From contig JADJPD010000005.1 in NCBI GenBank assembly GCA_016713435.1, positions 422,001 to 486,000 of the forward strand: a stretch of DNA of 64,000 nt. The letters are read 5' to 3'. The notes beneath the pieces were generated by a model, which made no database searches, was not told the DNA's origin, and was given only the letters and a program-made list of their open reading frames with translations. Below are positions 54,839 to 64,000 of the stretch, piece by piece. Both the position numbers and the translations under genes were made by a program. Position 1 is the stretch's first letter, and each line of letters opens with the position of its first letter. The stretch comes from Gemmatimonadota bacterium. Lineage in GTDB: Bacteria; Gemmatimonadota; Gemmatimonadetes; Gemmatimonadales; GWC2-71-9.

Positions 54839-55638
54839 TTACGAGAGGAAGCTCTCGAGCGCCCGGGCCCGGCTCACGTGGCGCAGCCGGGTGAGCGCCT
54901 TCTCCTTGATCTGGCGCACCCGCTCGCGGGTGATGCCGAGGAGGCTCCCGATCTCCTCGAGCGTCATCGGCTCCGGCCCGTCAAGCCCGAAGTAGAGCCG
55001 CAGGATCTTGGCCTCCCGCTCCTTCAGCGTCCCCAGCACTTCCTCGATGGAATCCGTGAGCGCCTTCTCGAAGGTCTCGTTGTCGGGGCCGGCGTTCTGG
55101 GTGTCCGGCAGGTAGTCGAGGAGCTTGTTGTCCTCGCCCGGGGTGAGCGGGGCGTCGAGCGAGAGGTGGTTCTGGCTGATGGAGAGGGTCTTCTGGACCT
55201 CCTCCATGGAGATGTCCATGCCCTCGGCGATCTCGGCCGGTGTGGGCTCGCGGCCCAGCTCCTGGAGCAGCGCCGAGGAGCGCTTGCCGATCCGGTGCAG
55301 CGTGCCCGCACGGTTGAGTGGCACGCGGACGATGCGGCTCTGCTCGGCCAATGCCTGCAGGATGGCCTGCCGGATCCACCACACCGCATAGGAAATGAAC
55401 TTGATGCCCTTGGTCTCGTCGAACTTGTGGGCGGCGCGGATCAGGCCGAGGTTGCCCTCGTTGATCAGGTCCGAGAGCGAGACGCCCTGGTTCTGGTACT
55501 TCTTGGCGACGGAGACCACGAAGCGGAGGTTGCTGCGGACCAGCTTGTCCAATGCCTCTTCCTCGCCCACGCGGATGCGCTTGGCGAGGGCGACTTCCTC
55601 TTCCTGGTTGATCAGCGGGTAGCGGCTGGGGGCGTCAC
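54839..55638 (-). CDS. Primary-type RNA polymerase sigma factor (RpoD/SigA-like; start frameshifted)
   Basis: A group 1/2 sigma factor of about 266 residues after repair. Region 2 has NLRFVVSVAKKYQNQGVSLS, DLINEGNLGLIRAAHKFDET and YAVWWIRQAILQAL. Region 3 and region 4 (EREAKILRLYFGLDG, MTLEEIGSLLGITRERVRQI) complete it. It lacks region 1.1. GTG 55638 overlaps the upstream stop (GTGA) and follows GGAGGT at 55653-55648. Its frame reads MTPP, then joins SRYPLINQEEEVALAKRIRV only if one C is added to the run at 55628-55632. Otherwise a TAG lies upstream and no start codon exists. Recognising a true primary factor from the sequence alone is not certain. Confidence 0.87.
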
Positions 55639-56098
55639 CGGGCTTCTACCTCCGTGGTACATGTCCACGTCCGGACCTCGCGCGCGTAGCCGGTGCGCGG
55701 CAGGATCTCGCGGGCGCCGAGGACGAGGCCCCAGCCCAGGACACCGAGTGACAGGAGGTGCGCGAGGCCGAGGCGCCGCTGCCACGAGGAGACGGCGCTC
55801 CACAGCCCCGCCACCACCACCGTCGCGATCGCGCCCAGGTACATGGCCAGGTTGACGCCGCAGGCCGTCTTGTACGGCCACTGCGTGATGGCGACGGCCA
55901 GCACCAGGCCGAGCAACACCCGGAGCCACGTGGTGAGGGCGCCGAAGCGCCCGCTCCCCGCCGGCCCGCCGATCCGGGCCGGGGCGCCGCCGCCCCTCTC
56001 CGCAGGCACGGGTGCCGCGCCCCCGCCCCCGGTGGCCGGGCCGCGGGCGATCACCTTGTCGATGGCGGCGAGTTCCTTGTCCCAGTCGCGCGGTTCGC

Positions 56099-56102
<4 letters not shown>
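55635..56102 (-). CDS. Small membrane protein between the regulator and sigma genes
   Basis: A 155-residue protein. ATG 56102 begins MSEPRDWDKELAAIDKVIAR, followed by a Gly/Ala/Pro-rich stretch. Three hydrophobic segments follow: WLRVLLGLVLAVAITQW, VNLAMYLGAIATVVVAGLWS and LLSLGVLGWGLVLGAREIL. A Cys in KTACGVNL and a C-terminal WTCTTEVEAR are noted. No family is recognised. It overlaps both neighbours by four bases, so it is made with the NtrC-type regulator and the sigma factor. Confidence 0.65.
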
Positions 56103-57462
<1,360 letters not shown>

Positions 57463-57466
<4 letters not shown>

Positions 57467-58140
57467 CGCGCCTCCCGATAGAGCGTGGCGCCGGCCGGGC
57501 GGACCCGGATCCGGCTGATCCCGCGGGGCAGCGCAAAGGGCAGCGCACCATCGCGCACGCCGGGCAGCGCCCGGCTCAGGAGGTCGCGGCTGGCCGGGGC
57601 CGGCAGCGTGAAGCCGCGCAGGGTCAGCGCGTCCACCCGCCACTCCGCCCAGCCGGCTTCCCTCGGCGCCACCAGCCCCGAGCCCGTGACCGCCTCCCAC
57701 GGCGCCAGCGCCCCGGCCAGGGGACCGAGCGCCGACTTGGGAATCGACCGCGTCTCGAGCCGCGCGGTGACGGTGATGCGGTCATCGCCGAGGCGCACGC
57801 GAATCGAATCGAGGCGCGCCCGGGCCGCGGGGGGCAGCCCCTCCACGATGAGCGACGCCACCTCCGGCGCGCTCAGCACCACCGAGTCGGCGTGCCAGCC
57901 GTGCAGGCTGTCCACCTTGTCGCGCGCCCGGCCCAGGGCGGCGGGGCCGGGCACGGCGGCGCGGCCGTCCTCCGTCCGCTCCACGTCCCCTGAGGCCGGC
58001 GCCGCCCCGGCGCCGAGCGCCTGGCCCACGCGGGCCACCTGCGGTGGCAGCCGTCGGACGAGGTCCGCGCGAAACAACCACGCCGCGCTCAGCGCCACGG
58101 CCAGCACCACCACGCCCACGACATAGAGAACGAAGCGCAT
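57463..58140 (-). CDS. Hypothetical membrane-anchored protein
   Basis: A 225-residue protein with one N-terminal transmembrane helix (FVLYVVGVVVLAVALSAAWL). The exported part is alternating strand/helix, with VVLSAPEVASLIVEGLPPAA, ITVTARLETRSIPKSALGPL and LRGFTLPAPASRDLLSRALP. It loosely recalls AsmA/LEA-like beta domains, but no family can be assigned. It shares a TGATG junction with thpR upstream and a GTGA junction with the NtrC-type gene downstream. Confidence 0.6.
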
Positions 58141-58694
58141 CAGCCCCCGAAGGCGAACGTCGCGAGGGCCTCGTACCGCGGGCCGCCCGGACCGAGCTGG
58201 CTGTGATAGAGGACGAGGCGATCGCCCAGGAAGTTGCCGGTCGGGGTGAGTTCGGCGAGGCGCTCGCCGGCCTCCCTCGGCAGGTGGCCGTGTTCCTTCA
58301 CGCGGCCGAGGGTCACGTGCGGCCGGAACGGCCGTCCCTCGATGGGGAAACCCAGCGCGTGACAGCCGCGCTCCACCCGGTCCACCATCAGCTCGAGGGC
58401 ACCCTCCGCCTCGAGCCCGGCCCAGAGCACCCGCGCTCGCTGCAGGCTCGGGAACGCCCCGAGGTCAGCCAGCGTGAAGCCGAGCGGCGCCATCCCAGCC
58501 GAAGCCTGGGCCAGGGCATCGGTCACCTCCGCCACCCGGGCTGCCTCCACCTCCCCGAGGAACTTGACCGTGAGGTGCAGCTGGCCGGGACGCGTCCAGC
58601 GCACCGGCCATCCCATCGGCCCGAGGGCGGCAAGCACCCCTTCGAGCCCGGCCCGCCCCTCCCCTTCCACGGGGATCGCCGCGAAGAGCCGCAT
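58140..58694 (-). CDS. thpR: RNA 2',3'-cyclic phosphodiesterase
   Basis: A 184-residue 2H phosphoesterase of the LigT/ThpR type. The two HxT motifs are HLTVKFLGE (first) and HVTLGR (second), and the start MRLFAAIPVEGEGRAGLEGV is typical. It hydrolyses 2',3'-cyclic phosphate ends of RNA. It begins at the stop of larE (TGATG). Confidence 0.9.
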   Translation of the reverse strand: MRLFAAIPVEGEGRAGLEGVLAALGPMGWPVRWTRPGQLHLTVKFLGEVEAARVAEVTDALAQASAGMAPLGFTLADLGAFPSLQRARVLWAGLEAEGALELMVDRVERGCHALGFPIEGRPFRPHVTLGRVKEHGHLPREAGERLAELTPTGNFLGDRLVLYHSQLGPGGPRYEALATFAFGG

Positions 58695-59500
58695 CAGCTG
58701 AGGACGGGCAGCTCGCCCACCAGGGCGCCGCGCCGGTACCCCCGCGCATCGAGGCTCGCCGTCGCGAAGCCGAGCGCGACGAGTCGCGCCTCCACCGCGG
58801 CCCACTGGGCCGAGACGAGCGGCTGCTCGGCGGGTCCCACTTCCACGGACGCGTGGTCGCCGCGATGGCGGACGCGCAGGTCCCCGCGCACCCCGAGGGC
58901 GCGAAGGTACGCCTCGGCGGCTTCCACCTGGGCCAGGCGGCCCGGGGTCACCTCGAGCCCGTACTGGATGCGGCTCGACAGGCAGGGCGCCGCCGGCGCG
59001 TCCCACGTGGGGAGGCCGAGCGCGCGGGCCGCGGCGCGCACGTCCGCCTTGGTCCAGCCCAGTTCCGCCAGCGGCGAGCGCACCTGATGCTCCGCGGAGG
59101 CCCGCAGGCCGGGCCGGTGCTCGCCCAGGTCGTCGGCGTTGGTCCCGTCGAGGATCACGTCGAAGCCCCGGGCGTCGGCCAGGCGGCCGAGCTGGGTCCA
59201 GAGCTCGTGCTTGCAGAAATAGCACCGGTCCGGCGTGTTGGCGCGATAGGCAGGATCCGCCAGCTCCCCGGTGGCCAGCTCCTCCAACGGGATGGCGAAG
59301 TCGCGGGCCAGCGCCAGCGCCCCCTGGTACTGCACCTCCGGATACGAGGCGCTCCGGCCGATCACCGCCAGGAAGCGCCCCGCCCCCAGCGCCCGCGTGC
59401 CCGCCACCGCGAGCAGCGCCGAATCCACGCCCCCGGAGTAGCCGAGGAGGACACGGCCCAGGCCGGCAAGGTGGGCTTCGAGACGGGCGAGTTCGGGCAT
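58694..59500 (-). CDS. larE: LarE-like ATP-dependent sacrificial sulfur transferase
   Basis: LarE inserts sulfur into the nickel-pincer cofactor of lactate racemase-type enzymes. The 268-residue protein has the PP-loop VLLGYSGGVDSALLAVA at the N-terminus, RCYFCKHELW and DGTNADDLGEHRPGL. PCLSSRIQYG follows, carrying the cysteine that in Lactobacillus LarE is sacrificed. larB, larC and the racemase larA are not in this window. Its presence alone therefore suggests the rest is elsewhere, or the protein serves another sulfur-transfer role. First gene of a minus-strand run through thpR to the sigma factor. Confidence 0.87.
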   Translation of the reverse strand: MPELARLEAHLAGLGRVLLGYSGGVDSALLAVAGTRALGAGRFLAVIGRSASYPEVQYQGALALARDFAIPLEELATGELADPAYRANTPDRCYFCKHELWTQLGRLADARGFDVILDGTNADDLGEHRPGLRASAEHQVRSPLAELGWTKADVRAAARALGLPTWDAPAAPCLSSRIQYGLEVTPGRLAQVEAAEAYLRALGVRGDLRVRHRGDHASVEVGPAEQPLVSAQWAAVEARLVALGFATASLDARGYRRGALVGELPVLS

Positions 59501-59583
59501 GGCGATAACCTAAGCGGGGCTCGCCGACCGGAACAACCGGCCCCGGGCTTCCACCCCGGGCGTTGCTGCCGCAGAATTCCGCC

Positions 59584-60021
59584 ATGGCCGGCCCTGCCCT
59601 CCTCCCGATCACCGCCACCGTCTCGGTGCCGCTGAGCGAGCTCCGCTTCCAGGCGAGCCGCTCCGGCGGGCCGGGCGGCCAGCACGTCAACACCTCCTCG
59701 ACCCGCGTGGAGCTCTGGTGGGATGCGGCCCACAGCCCGAGCCTCACCCCCGAGGAACGGGCCCGGGTCCTCGCCCGGCTGGGCACCCGCCTGACGGAGG
59801 ACGGCCAGTTGCGCCTGGTGTCGGCTGCCACCCGGAGCCAGGCGCAGAACCGGGCCGGGGCCATCGAGCGCTTCCAGGCGGTGCTGGCGCAGGCGCTGGC
59901 CGTGCCCAAGCGCCGCAAGGCCACCAAGCCGAGTCGCGGCGTCAAGGAGCGGCGCCTGCAGGAGAAGCGGCAGCGCAGCGAGCGCAAGCGTGAGCGCCGG
60001 CACCGGGGCGGCGACGAGTGA
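59584..60021 (+). CDS. arfB: Peptidyl-tRNA hydrolase ArfB (alternative ribosome rescue)
   Basis: A 145-residue class I release-factor-like protein with the GGQ motif in RSGGPGGQHVNTSSTRVELW and a basic C-terminal tail (KRRKATKPSRGVKERRLQEK and following). ArfB/YaeJ releases peptides from ribosomes stalled without a stop codon. The sequence is shorter than RF1/RF2 because the codon-recognition domain is absent, as expected. The preceding 83-base divergent spacer holds no other gene. Confidence 0.93.
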   Translation: MAGPALLPITATVSVPLSELRFQASRSGGPGGQHVNTSSTRVELWWDAAHSPSLTPEERARVLARLGTRLTEDGQLRLVSAATRSQAQNRAGAIERFQAVLAQALAVPKRRKATKPSRGVKERRLQEKRQRSERKRERRHRGGDE

Positions 60022-61022
60022 CGGCTCGCGTCCGGCCCGTCACCCCCGGGCCTGCCGGCGAGGCGGCGCTCGCCGAGGCCGCGGTCCTGCTCCAGCGGGG
60101 GGAGGTGGTCGCCTTCCCCACCGAGACGGTCTACGGCCTCGGCGCGCACGCACTCGACCCGGAAGCAGTGGGCCGCATCTACGCCGCCAAGGGGCGGCCG
60201 GCGTGGAACCCGCTCATCGTGCACGTGGTCGACGCCGCGGCCGCGCGCGCCCTCGCGCGCGCCTGGCCGCCGGCCGCCGCGCAACTGGCCGAGCGCTACT
60301 GGCCAGGTCCGCTCACGCTGGTGCTCCCCCGGCAGCCGACCGTGCCCGACAGCGTCACGGCGGGCCTCGACACCGTGGCACTCCGGGTCCCGGCGCACCC
60401 GGTGGCGGCGGCGCTGCTGCGGGCGTCGGGCCTGCCGCTCGCCGCCCCGAGCGCCAACCGCTCCGGCGAGGTCTCCCCCACCACCGCCGCGCACGTGGCC
60501 CGCAGCCTCGGCGAGCAGATCCCGCTCATCCTTGACGGCGGTCCCACGAGCGTGGGGATCGAGTCCACGGTGCTCGACCTGTCGGGCCCGCAGCCGGTGC
60601 TGCTCCGGCCGGGCATGGTGACCCGCGCGGCCCTGGAGGACATCGTCGGGCCGCTCGTGGTGGCCGGGCCGGCGGCGAGCGGGGAGGCGCCGCGGTCCTC
60701 GCCGGGCATGCTCGAGCGGCACTATGCGCCGCGGGCGCCCCTCCTGCTGGTGGAGCCCGGCGTCGACGCCACCACGCTGGCCCCGGTCCGGGCCGCGCGC
60801 GCGCGCGGCCAGCCGATCGCGGCCCTCTCGCTCGGGGCGGTCCTGCCGGCCGAGACGACGGTCACGCTTCCCGCGGACCCGGCGGGGTATGCCAAGGGGT
60901 TGTACGCCGCCCTGCACCACCTCGACGAATCCGGCGCCGGGTGTATCCTTGTCGAGGCTCCCCCGGCGGCCGCCGGCTGGGAGGCGATCCGCGACCGGCT
61001 CCGCCGCGCCGCGCACCCCTAG
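60018..61022 (+). CDS. L-threonylcarbamoyladenylate synthase, long Sua5 form
   Basis: It makes threonylcarbamoyl-AMP for the t6A37 tRNA modification. The 334-residue protein has the YrdC domain (AFPTETVYGLGAHALDPEAV, YAAKGRPAWNPLIVHV, PSANRSGEVSPTTAAHVARS) and a C-terminal Sua5 domain of about 120 residues (SSPGMLERHYAPRAPLLLVE onward). It starts GTG 60018 with a four-base overlap of the arfB stop. Confidence 0.92.
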   Translation: MTARVRPVTPGPAGEAALAEAAVLLQRGEVVAFPTETVYGLGAHALDPEAVGRIYAAKGRPAWNPLIVHVVDAAAARALARAWPPAAAQLAERYWPGPLTLVLPRQPTVPDSVTAGLDTVALRVPAHPVAAALLRASGLPLAAPSANRSGEVSPTTAAHVARSLGEQIPLILDGGPTSVGIESTVLDLSGPQPVLLRPGMVTRAALEDIVGPLVVAGPAASGEAPRSSPGMLERHYAPRAPLLLVEPGVDATTLAPVRAARARGQPIAALSLGAVLPAETTVTLPADPAGYAKGLYAALHHLDESGAGCILVEAPPAAAGWEAIRDRLRRAAHP

Positions 61023-61033
61023 ACCCGAGACGC

Positions 61034-61546
61034 ATGGCCACGACCTCCCCACCCCCGGCTCCCGAGGGCGCGCCGCCGCGCGCGCTCGCGTTCATCGCCG
61101 CGGCCCGCTACCTGATCATCATTGCCGTCCTGTGCCTCCTGCTCGGCGCCACCGCGCTCCTCGTCTACGGCGCCAAGGAGACGGTGGGCATCCTCGCGGC
61201 GCTCCTCGCCGGCGGGATGAAGGCCAAGGGGCTCATCCTGGCGTTCATTGAGCTGACGGACCTCTTCCTGCTCGCCACCGTGCTGTACGTCATGGCGATC
61301 GGCCTCTTCGAGCTGTTCGTGGACGACCGGCTGGACCTGCCCCACTGGCTCGAGATCCACGACCTCAACGACCTGAAGGAAAAGCTGATCGGCGTGCTGG
61401 TGGTGGTGATGGGCGTGGTGTTCCTGGGCCAGGTGGTGACCTGGGACGGCGAGCGGGACCTGCTGCGCTACGGGGCGGGCAATGCGCTGGTGATCGCCGC
61501 GCTCACCTGGTTCCTGAGCAACAAGCCGAAGAAGCCGGCGCACTGA
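61034..61546 (+). CDS. YqhA/UPF0114 family membrane protein
   Basis: A 170-residue membrane protein with four hydrophobic helices: YLIIIAVLCLLLGATALLVY, LFLLATVLYVMAIGLFELFV, KLIGVLVVVMGVVFLGQVV and AGNALVIAALTWFLSN. The conserved L-P-x-W-L-E-I-H-D-L-N-D-L-K segment matches UPF0114. No function is known for the family. It begins 11 bases after the Sua5 stop. Confidence 0.85.
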   Translation: MATTSPPPAPEGAPPRALAFIAAARYLIIIAVLCLLLGATALLVYGAKETVGILAALLAGGMKAKGLILAFIELTDLFLLATVLYVMAIGLFELFVDDRLDLPHWLEIHDLNDLKEKLIGVLVVVMGVVFLGQVVTWDGERDLLRYGAGNALVIAALTWFLSNKPKKPAH

Positions 61547-61564
61547 GCGCCGGCGTCCCGGGGG

Positions 61565-62122
61565 TCACTCGCTGGAGCGGCGGTCGAGCGGGATACGGCG
61601 GTCGAAGACCCCGGGCAGCACCGAGCCGCCGGGGCGGCAGCCCTTGTTGTCGGGCACGCGCCAGAGGAACTGATCCGGGGTCACCTGCACCTCGCCCACG
61701 AGGTGGTAGCTGAGGTCGCGGACGCCGAGCGGGGTGCGGAGGGTGCTGACGAGCAGCAGGTCGAAGGGCACCGCGCGGCCCTCCGTCGGCTTCATGGCCT
61801 TGAGCGGCACCGTGACCGTGATGCGGCTGGTGTCCCGCGACGCCATGAGGATGGGGCGCACCGTGATCCCCTCGCCGACCTGCTGGCCCGCCACCATGAG
61901 GGCGGTGCGCAGGGTGTCGCCGGTGAGGTCGTAGTCGTTCAGGTTGCAGCCCACCACGGTGAATTCCAGCGAGTCCCCCTGGATCTGCCCGCCGCTCACC
62001 CGCAGCTGCGCGGCACTCCGGAGCACGACCGACGGATCCTCATAGACCCACAGGCCCAGCGGGGTGCAGCCCATGAGCAGGGCGGCGAGCACCGGGACAA
62101 GGCGGTGGCAGCGAGCGGGCAC
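61565..62122 (-). CDS. LEA-type-2-like lipoprotein
   Basis: A 185-residue protein with a lipoprotein signal (CHRLVPVLAALLMGCTPLGL; lipobox LMGC). The mature part resembles the WHy/LEA14 beta-sandwich: SGGQIQGDSLEFTVVGCNLN, DYDLTGDTLRTALMVAG and SRITVTVPLKAMKP. Two further cysteines (CNLN, GCRPG) may form a disulfide. Envelope stress protection is the usual suggestion for such domains. It converges with the UPF0114 gene; a 61-base spacer separates its start from comM. Confidence 0.68.
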   Translation of the reverse strand: MPARCHRLVPVLAALLMGCTPLGLWVYEDPSVVLRSAAQLRVSGGQIQGDSLEFTVVGCNLNDYDLTGDTLRTALMVAGQQVGEGITVRPILMASRDTSRITVTVPLKAMKPTEGRAVPFDLLLVSTLRTPLGVRDLSYHLVGEVQVTPDQFLWRVPDNKGCRPGGSVLPGVFDRRIPLDRRSSE

Positions 62123-62183
62123 GGCGACTCGGCGATTGGGAGAGGGCAGAAACTAGCGCCCGGCCCGCGATCGCGGAAGCGGT

Positions 62184-63746
62184 TTATCCGCGTGCAGCCG
62201 GGCCCTGGCCCGCCAGCCGCGTGCCCCGGTCGAGGGTCCGGTACTGGATCGCTTCGCTCACGTGGGGGATGCCCACCCGGTCCGCGCCGGCCAGGTCGGC
62301 GATGGTCCGGGCCACCTTGAGCACCCGGTGGTAGGCCCGCGCCGAGAGACCGAGGCGCGCCAGCGCCGCCCGGAGCAGCTCCTCGCCCGCCGGCTCCAGC
62401 CGGCAGTGCGCCCGCAACTCACGCGGCCCCATGTGCGCATTGGCGTGCACCCCGGGCAGCCCCCGGAAGCGCGCCCGCTGCCGCTCGCGCGCCGCCTCCA
62501 CGCGCCCGCGGATCGCCGCGCTCGGCTCCTCGCTCCCCTCGCCCGACAATGCGGCTGCGGACACGGCGGGGACCCGGAGCTGCAGGTCGATCCGGTCCAG
62601 CAGCGGCCCCGACACCCGCCCGAGGTAGCGCTCCACGGCGCCCGGCTCGCAGCGGCAGGGACGCGTGCTGTCGCCGAAGTGGCCGCAGGGGCAGGGATTC
62701 ATGGCCGCAGTGAGCGTGAACCTGGCGGGATAGGTGAGGCTGATGGCCGCCCGGCTCAGGGTGACCACCCCATCCTCGAGCGGCTGCCGCATGCCCTCCA
62801 GGACGTTGCGGCGGAATTCGGGCAGCTCGTCCAGGAAGAGCACCCCGCCGTGGGCCAGGCTCACCTCGCCCGGGCGGGGGTTGGAGCCGCCGCCGATCAG
62901 GCCGGCGTCGCTCACCGTGTGGTGCGGGGCGCGGAACGGCCGGGTGGTGAGGATCGCCCGCCCGGGCGGCAGCAGCCCCGCCACGCTGTGGATGCGGGTG
63001 CACTCGAGGGATTCCTCCAGCGCCAGCGCCGGCAGGATGGTCGGCAGCCGGCGCGCCAGCATGGTCTTTCCGGAACCGGGCGGCCCGATGAGCAGGAGGT
63101 TGTGCCCGCCCGCCGCCGCCACCTCGAGCGCCCGCTTGGCCGCCGGCTGCCCCCGCACATCGGCGAAGTCCACGGTCTCGACGCGGTCCCCGGCGAGCAG
63201 CGCCGCCGGGTCCGCGGCCACGGGCGCGAGGTCCCGTTCCCCCGCCAGGTGCGCCACCACGTCCATGAGGTGGGTGGCTCCGAGGACCGCGAGCTCGCCC
63301 ACCACCGCCGCCTCGGCCGCGTTGGCCGCCGGCAGGATGAGCGTCCCGAGCCCCGCCGCCCGGGCGGCCAGGGCCACCGAGAGGGCACCCCGCACCGGGC
63401 GGAGCGCCCCTTCGAGGCCGAGTTCGCCGATCAGCAGCGTGCCGTCGAGCCGGTCCTCGCGGACCTGGTCGCTTCCCACCAGGATGGCCACCGCGATCGG
63501 GAGGTCGAAGCCGCTGCCGCTCTTGGGGAGGTCCGCCGGGGCGAGGTTGATGGTGATGCGCTTGAGCGGCGAGGCGTACCCGGCGTTGGTGATGGCCGCC
63601 ATCACCCGCTCCCGGCCCTCCTTCACGGCGCTCTGCGGCAGCCCCACCGTCGAGAACGAGGGCAGCCCCGGGGCGAGGTCGGCCTCGACGTCCACGAGAC
63701 AGGCGTCGATGCCGACGAGCGTGGCGCTGCGGACGCGGGCGAGCAT
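62184..63746 (-). CDS. comM: YifB/ComM family Mg-chelatase-like AAA+ ATPase
   Basis: A 520-residue protein with the Lon-protease-like N-terminal region (VDVEADLAPGLPSFSTVGLP, NLAPADLPKSGSGFDLPIAV). The AAA+ core follows, with Walker A LLLIGPPGSGKTMLARRLP, Walker B GGVLFLDELPEF, and a Cys-rich segment NPCPCGHFGD. The C-terminal domain has ARAYHRVLKVARTIADLAGA. ComM promotes branch migration during natural transformation in some bacteria. ATG 63746 gives MLARVRSATLVGIDACLVDV, the family N-terminus. Transformation genes proper are not in this window. Confidence 0.93.
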   Translation of the reverse strand: MLARVRSATLVGIDACLVDVEADLAPGLPSFSTVGLPQSAVKEGRERVMAAITNAGYASPLKRITINLAPADLPKSGSGFDLPIAVAILVGSDQVREDRLDGTLLIGELGLEGALRPVRGALSVALAARAAGLGTLILPAANAAEAAVVGELAVLGATHLMDVVAHLAGERDLAPVAADPAALLAGDRVETVDFADVRGQPAAKRALEVAAAGGHNLLLIGPPGSGKTMLARRLPTILPALALEESLECTRIHSVAGLLPPGRAILTTRPFRAPHHTVSDAGLIGGGSNPRPGEVSLAHGGVLFLDELPEFRRNVLEGMRQPLEDGVVTLSRAAISLTYPARFTLTAAMNPCPCGHFGDSTRPCRCEPGAVERYLGRVSGPLLDRIDLQLRVPAVSAAALSGEGSEEPSAAIRGRVEAARERQRARFRGLPGVHANAHMGPRELRAHCRLEPAGEELLRAALARLGLSARAYHRVLKVARTIADLAGADRVGIPHVSEAIQYRTLDRGTRLAGQGPAARG

Positions 63747-63832
63747 GCGGGCTCCGGAAGGGTGGCACCCACGATGGGATGTCCCTCCCGCCCACGCCAA
63801 CCCGGATGACGCAGCGCCGAGCAGAAAAACAC

Positions 63833-63860
63833 GATGCGCCGGGCTGGCACCCGGCGCATC
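63833..63860 (-). terminator. Intrinsic terminator of the gene entering from the right edge
   Basis: GATGCGCCGGG (63833-63843) pairs with CCCGGCGCATC (63850-63860) over 11 bp. On the minus strand the hairpin is followed by GTGTTTTTCTG, a good T-run. It lies just after the stop of the minus-strand gene at 63890. Confidence 0.85.
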
Positions 63861-63889
63861 CACCACCTCACACCATTGCTAGGACAGGA

Positions 63890-64000
63890 TCAGTTGGGCC
63901 AGCCGTCCGGCCGCGCATCGAGCAAGAGGATGATCGGCGCGGACAGGTCACCGGCGAAGACGCTGGTCTCGAGCGGCTGCGTCCGGTCCAGGTCGTCGCG
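63890..64000 (-). CDS. C-terminal end of an unidentified protein (partial)
   Basis: Only 36 codons are visible, reading RDDLDRTQPLETSVFAGDLS, then APIILLLDARPDGWPN and TGA at 63892-63890. The gene continues beyond the right edge. No family can be named from so short a piece. A matching terminator follows it. Confidence 0.5.
   Translation of the reverse strand, partial: RDDLDRTQPLETSVFAGDLSAPIILLLDARPDGWPN

Overview
The window is a high-GC, gene-dense stretch of a bacterial chromosome. It comes from a Gram-negative, outer-membrane-bearing bacterium: it carries lolA, an MlaE/MCE lipid-transport set, Bat/MoxR genes and many secreted proteins whose signal peptides end in Ala-Gln. The gene mix (Bat operon, rpsF-rpsR-DUF2232-rplI, short primary sigma factor, sigma/kinase pair, metY-ask-metX) fits Gemmatimonadota or a close relative. 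That placement is inferred from memory, not from a search. Most genes overlap their neighbours by ATGA or GTGA, so translational coupling is common.

Layout. 1-9.7 kb: a truncated repeat-bearing protein, a lipid flippase-like protein, ispE, tRNA-Gln, prs, rplY, pth, ychF and three envelope proteins. 9.8-18.3 kb: an ECF-type sigma factor/Ser-Thr kinase pair on the minus strand, diverging from a moxR-DUF58-batD-batA-batB/C aerotolerance-type operon. 18.3-22.5 kb: rpsF, rpsR, a membrane protein, rplI, a fused DAK2-DegV (fatty acid kinase-like) protein and rsfS. 22.5-32.5 kb: a large protease/propeller/barrel protein, a SPOR lipoprotein, smc, aroF and lolA. 32.5-39.3 kb: an inverted-repeat element, then a minus-strand run with a DUF2520 protein, TauE/SafE permease, C-terminal processing protease, tmk, ylbF-like, prmC, prfA and rpmE. 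39.4-46.3 kb: a Crp-type regulator, an MBL-fold hydrolase, a CsgG-like lipoprotein partner, an MlaE permease, an ABC-ATPase-like protein that has lost its catalytic motifs, an MlaD/MCE protein and a GAF/HD-GYP protein. 46.3-50.4 kb: a DUF4105 protein, a Gfo/Idh/MocA oxidoreductase, a SpoIID-like protein and YajQ on the minus strand. 50.9-54.8 kb: a methionine operon (metY, aspartate kinase, metX) behind an elaborate leader. 54.8-59.5 kb: a six-gene minus-strand operon from larE through an NtrC-type regulator to the primary-type sigma factor. 59.6-64 kb: arfB, sua5, a UPF0114 protein, a lipoprotein, comM and the end of an unidentified gene.

The most unusual region is the metY leader. A good sigma-70-like promoter is followed by a structured RNA closed by a 6-bp stem, an intrinsic terminator, a 32-codon ORF with a Cys-x-Cys-x-Cys-x-Cys stretch, and a second perfect 13-bp hairpin, all before a sulfur-assimilating methionine gene. 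This looks like two stacked attenuation devices. The second most unusual item is the MlaF-position protein without a P-loop.

Caution on sequence quality: at least fourteen single-base frame breaks, in both directions and mostly in G/C runs, interrupt genes that should be essential or well conserved (ispE, ychF, the sigma factor, metY). They read as uncorrected sequencing indels more than real decay. Such genes are given here over their full reconstructed span.
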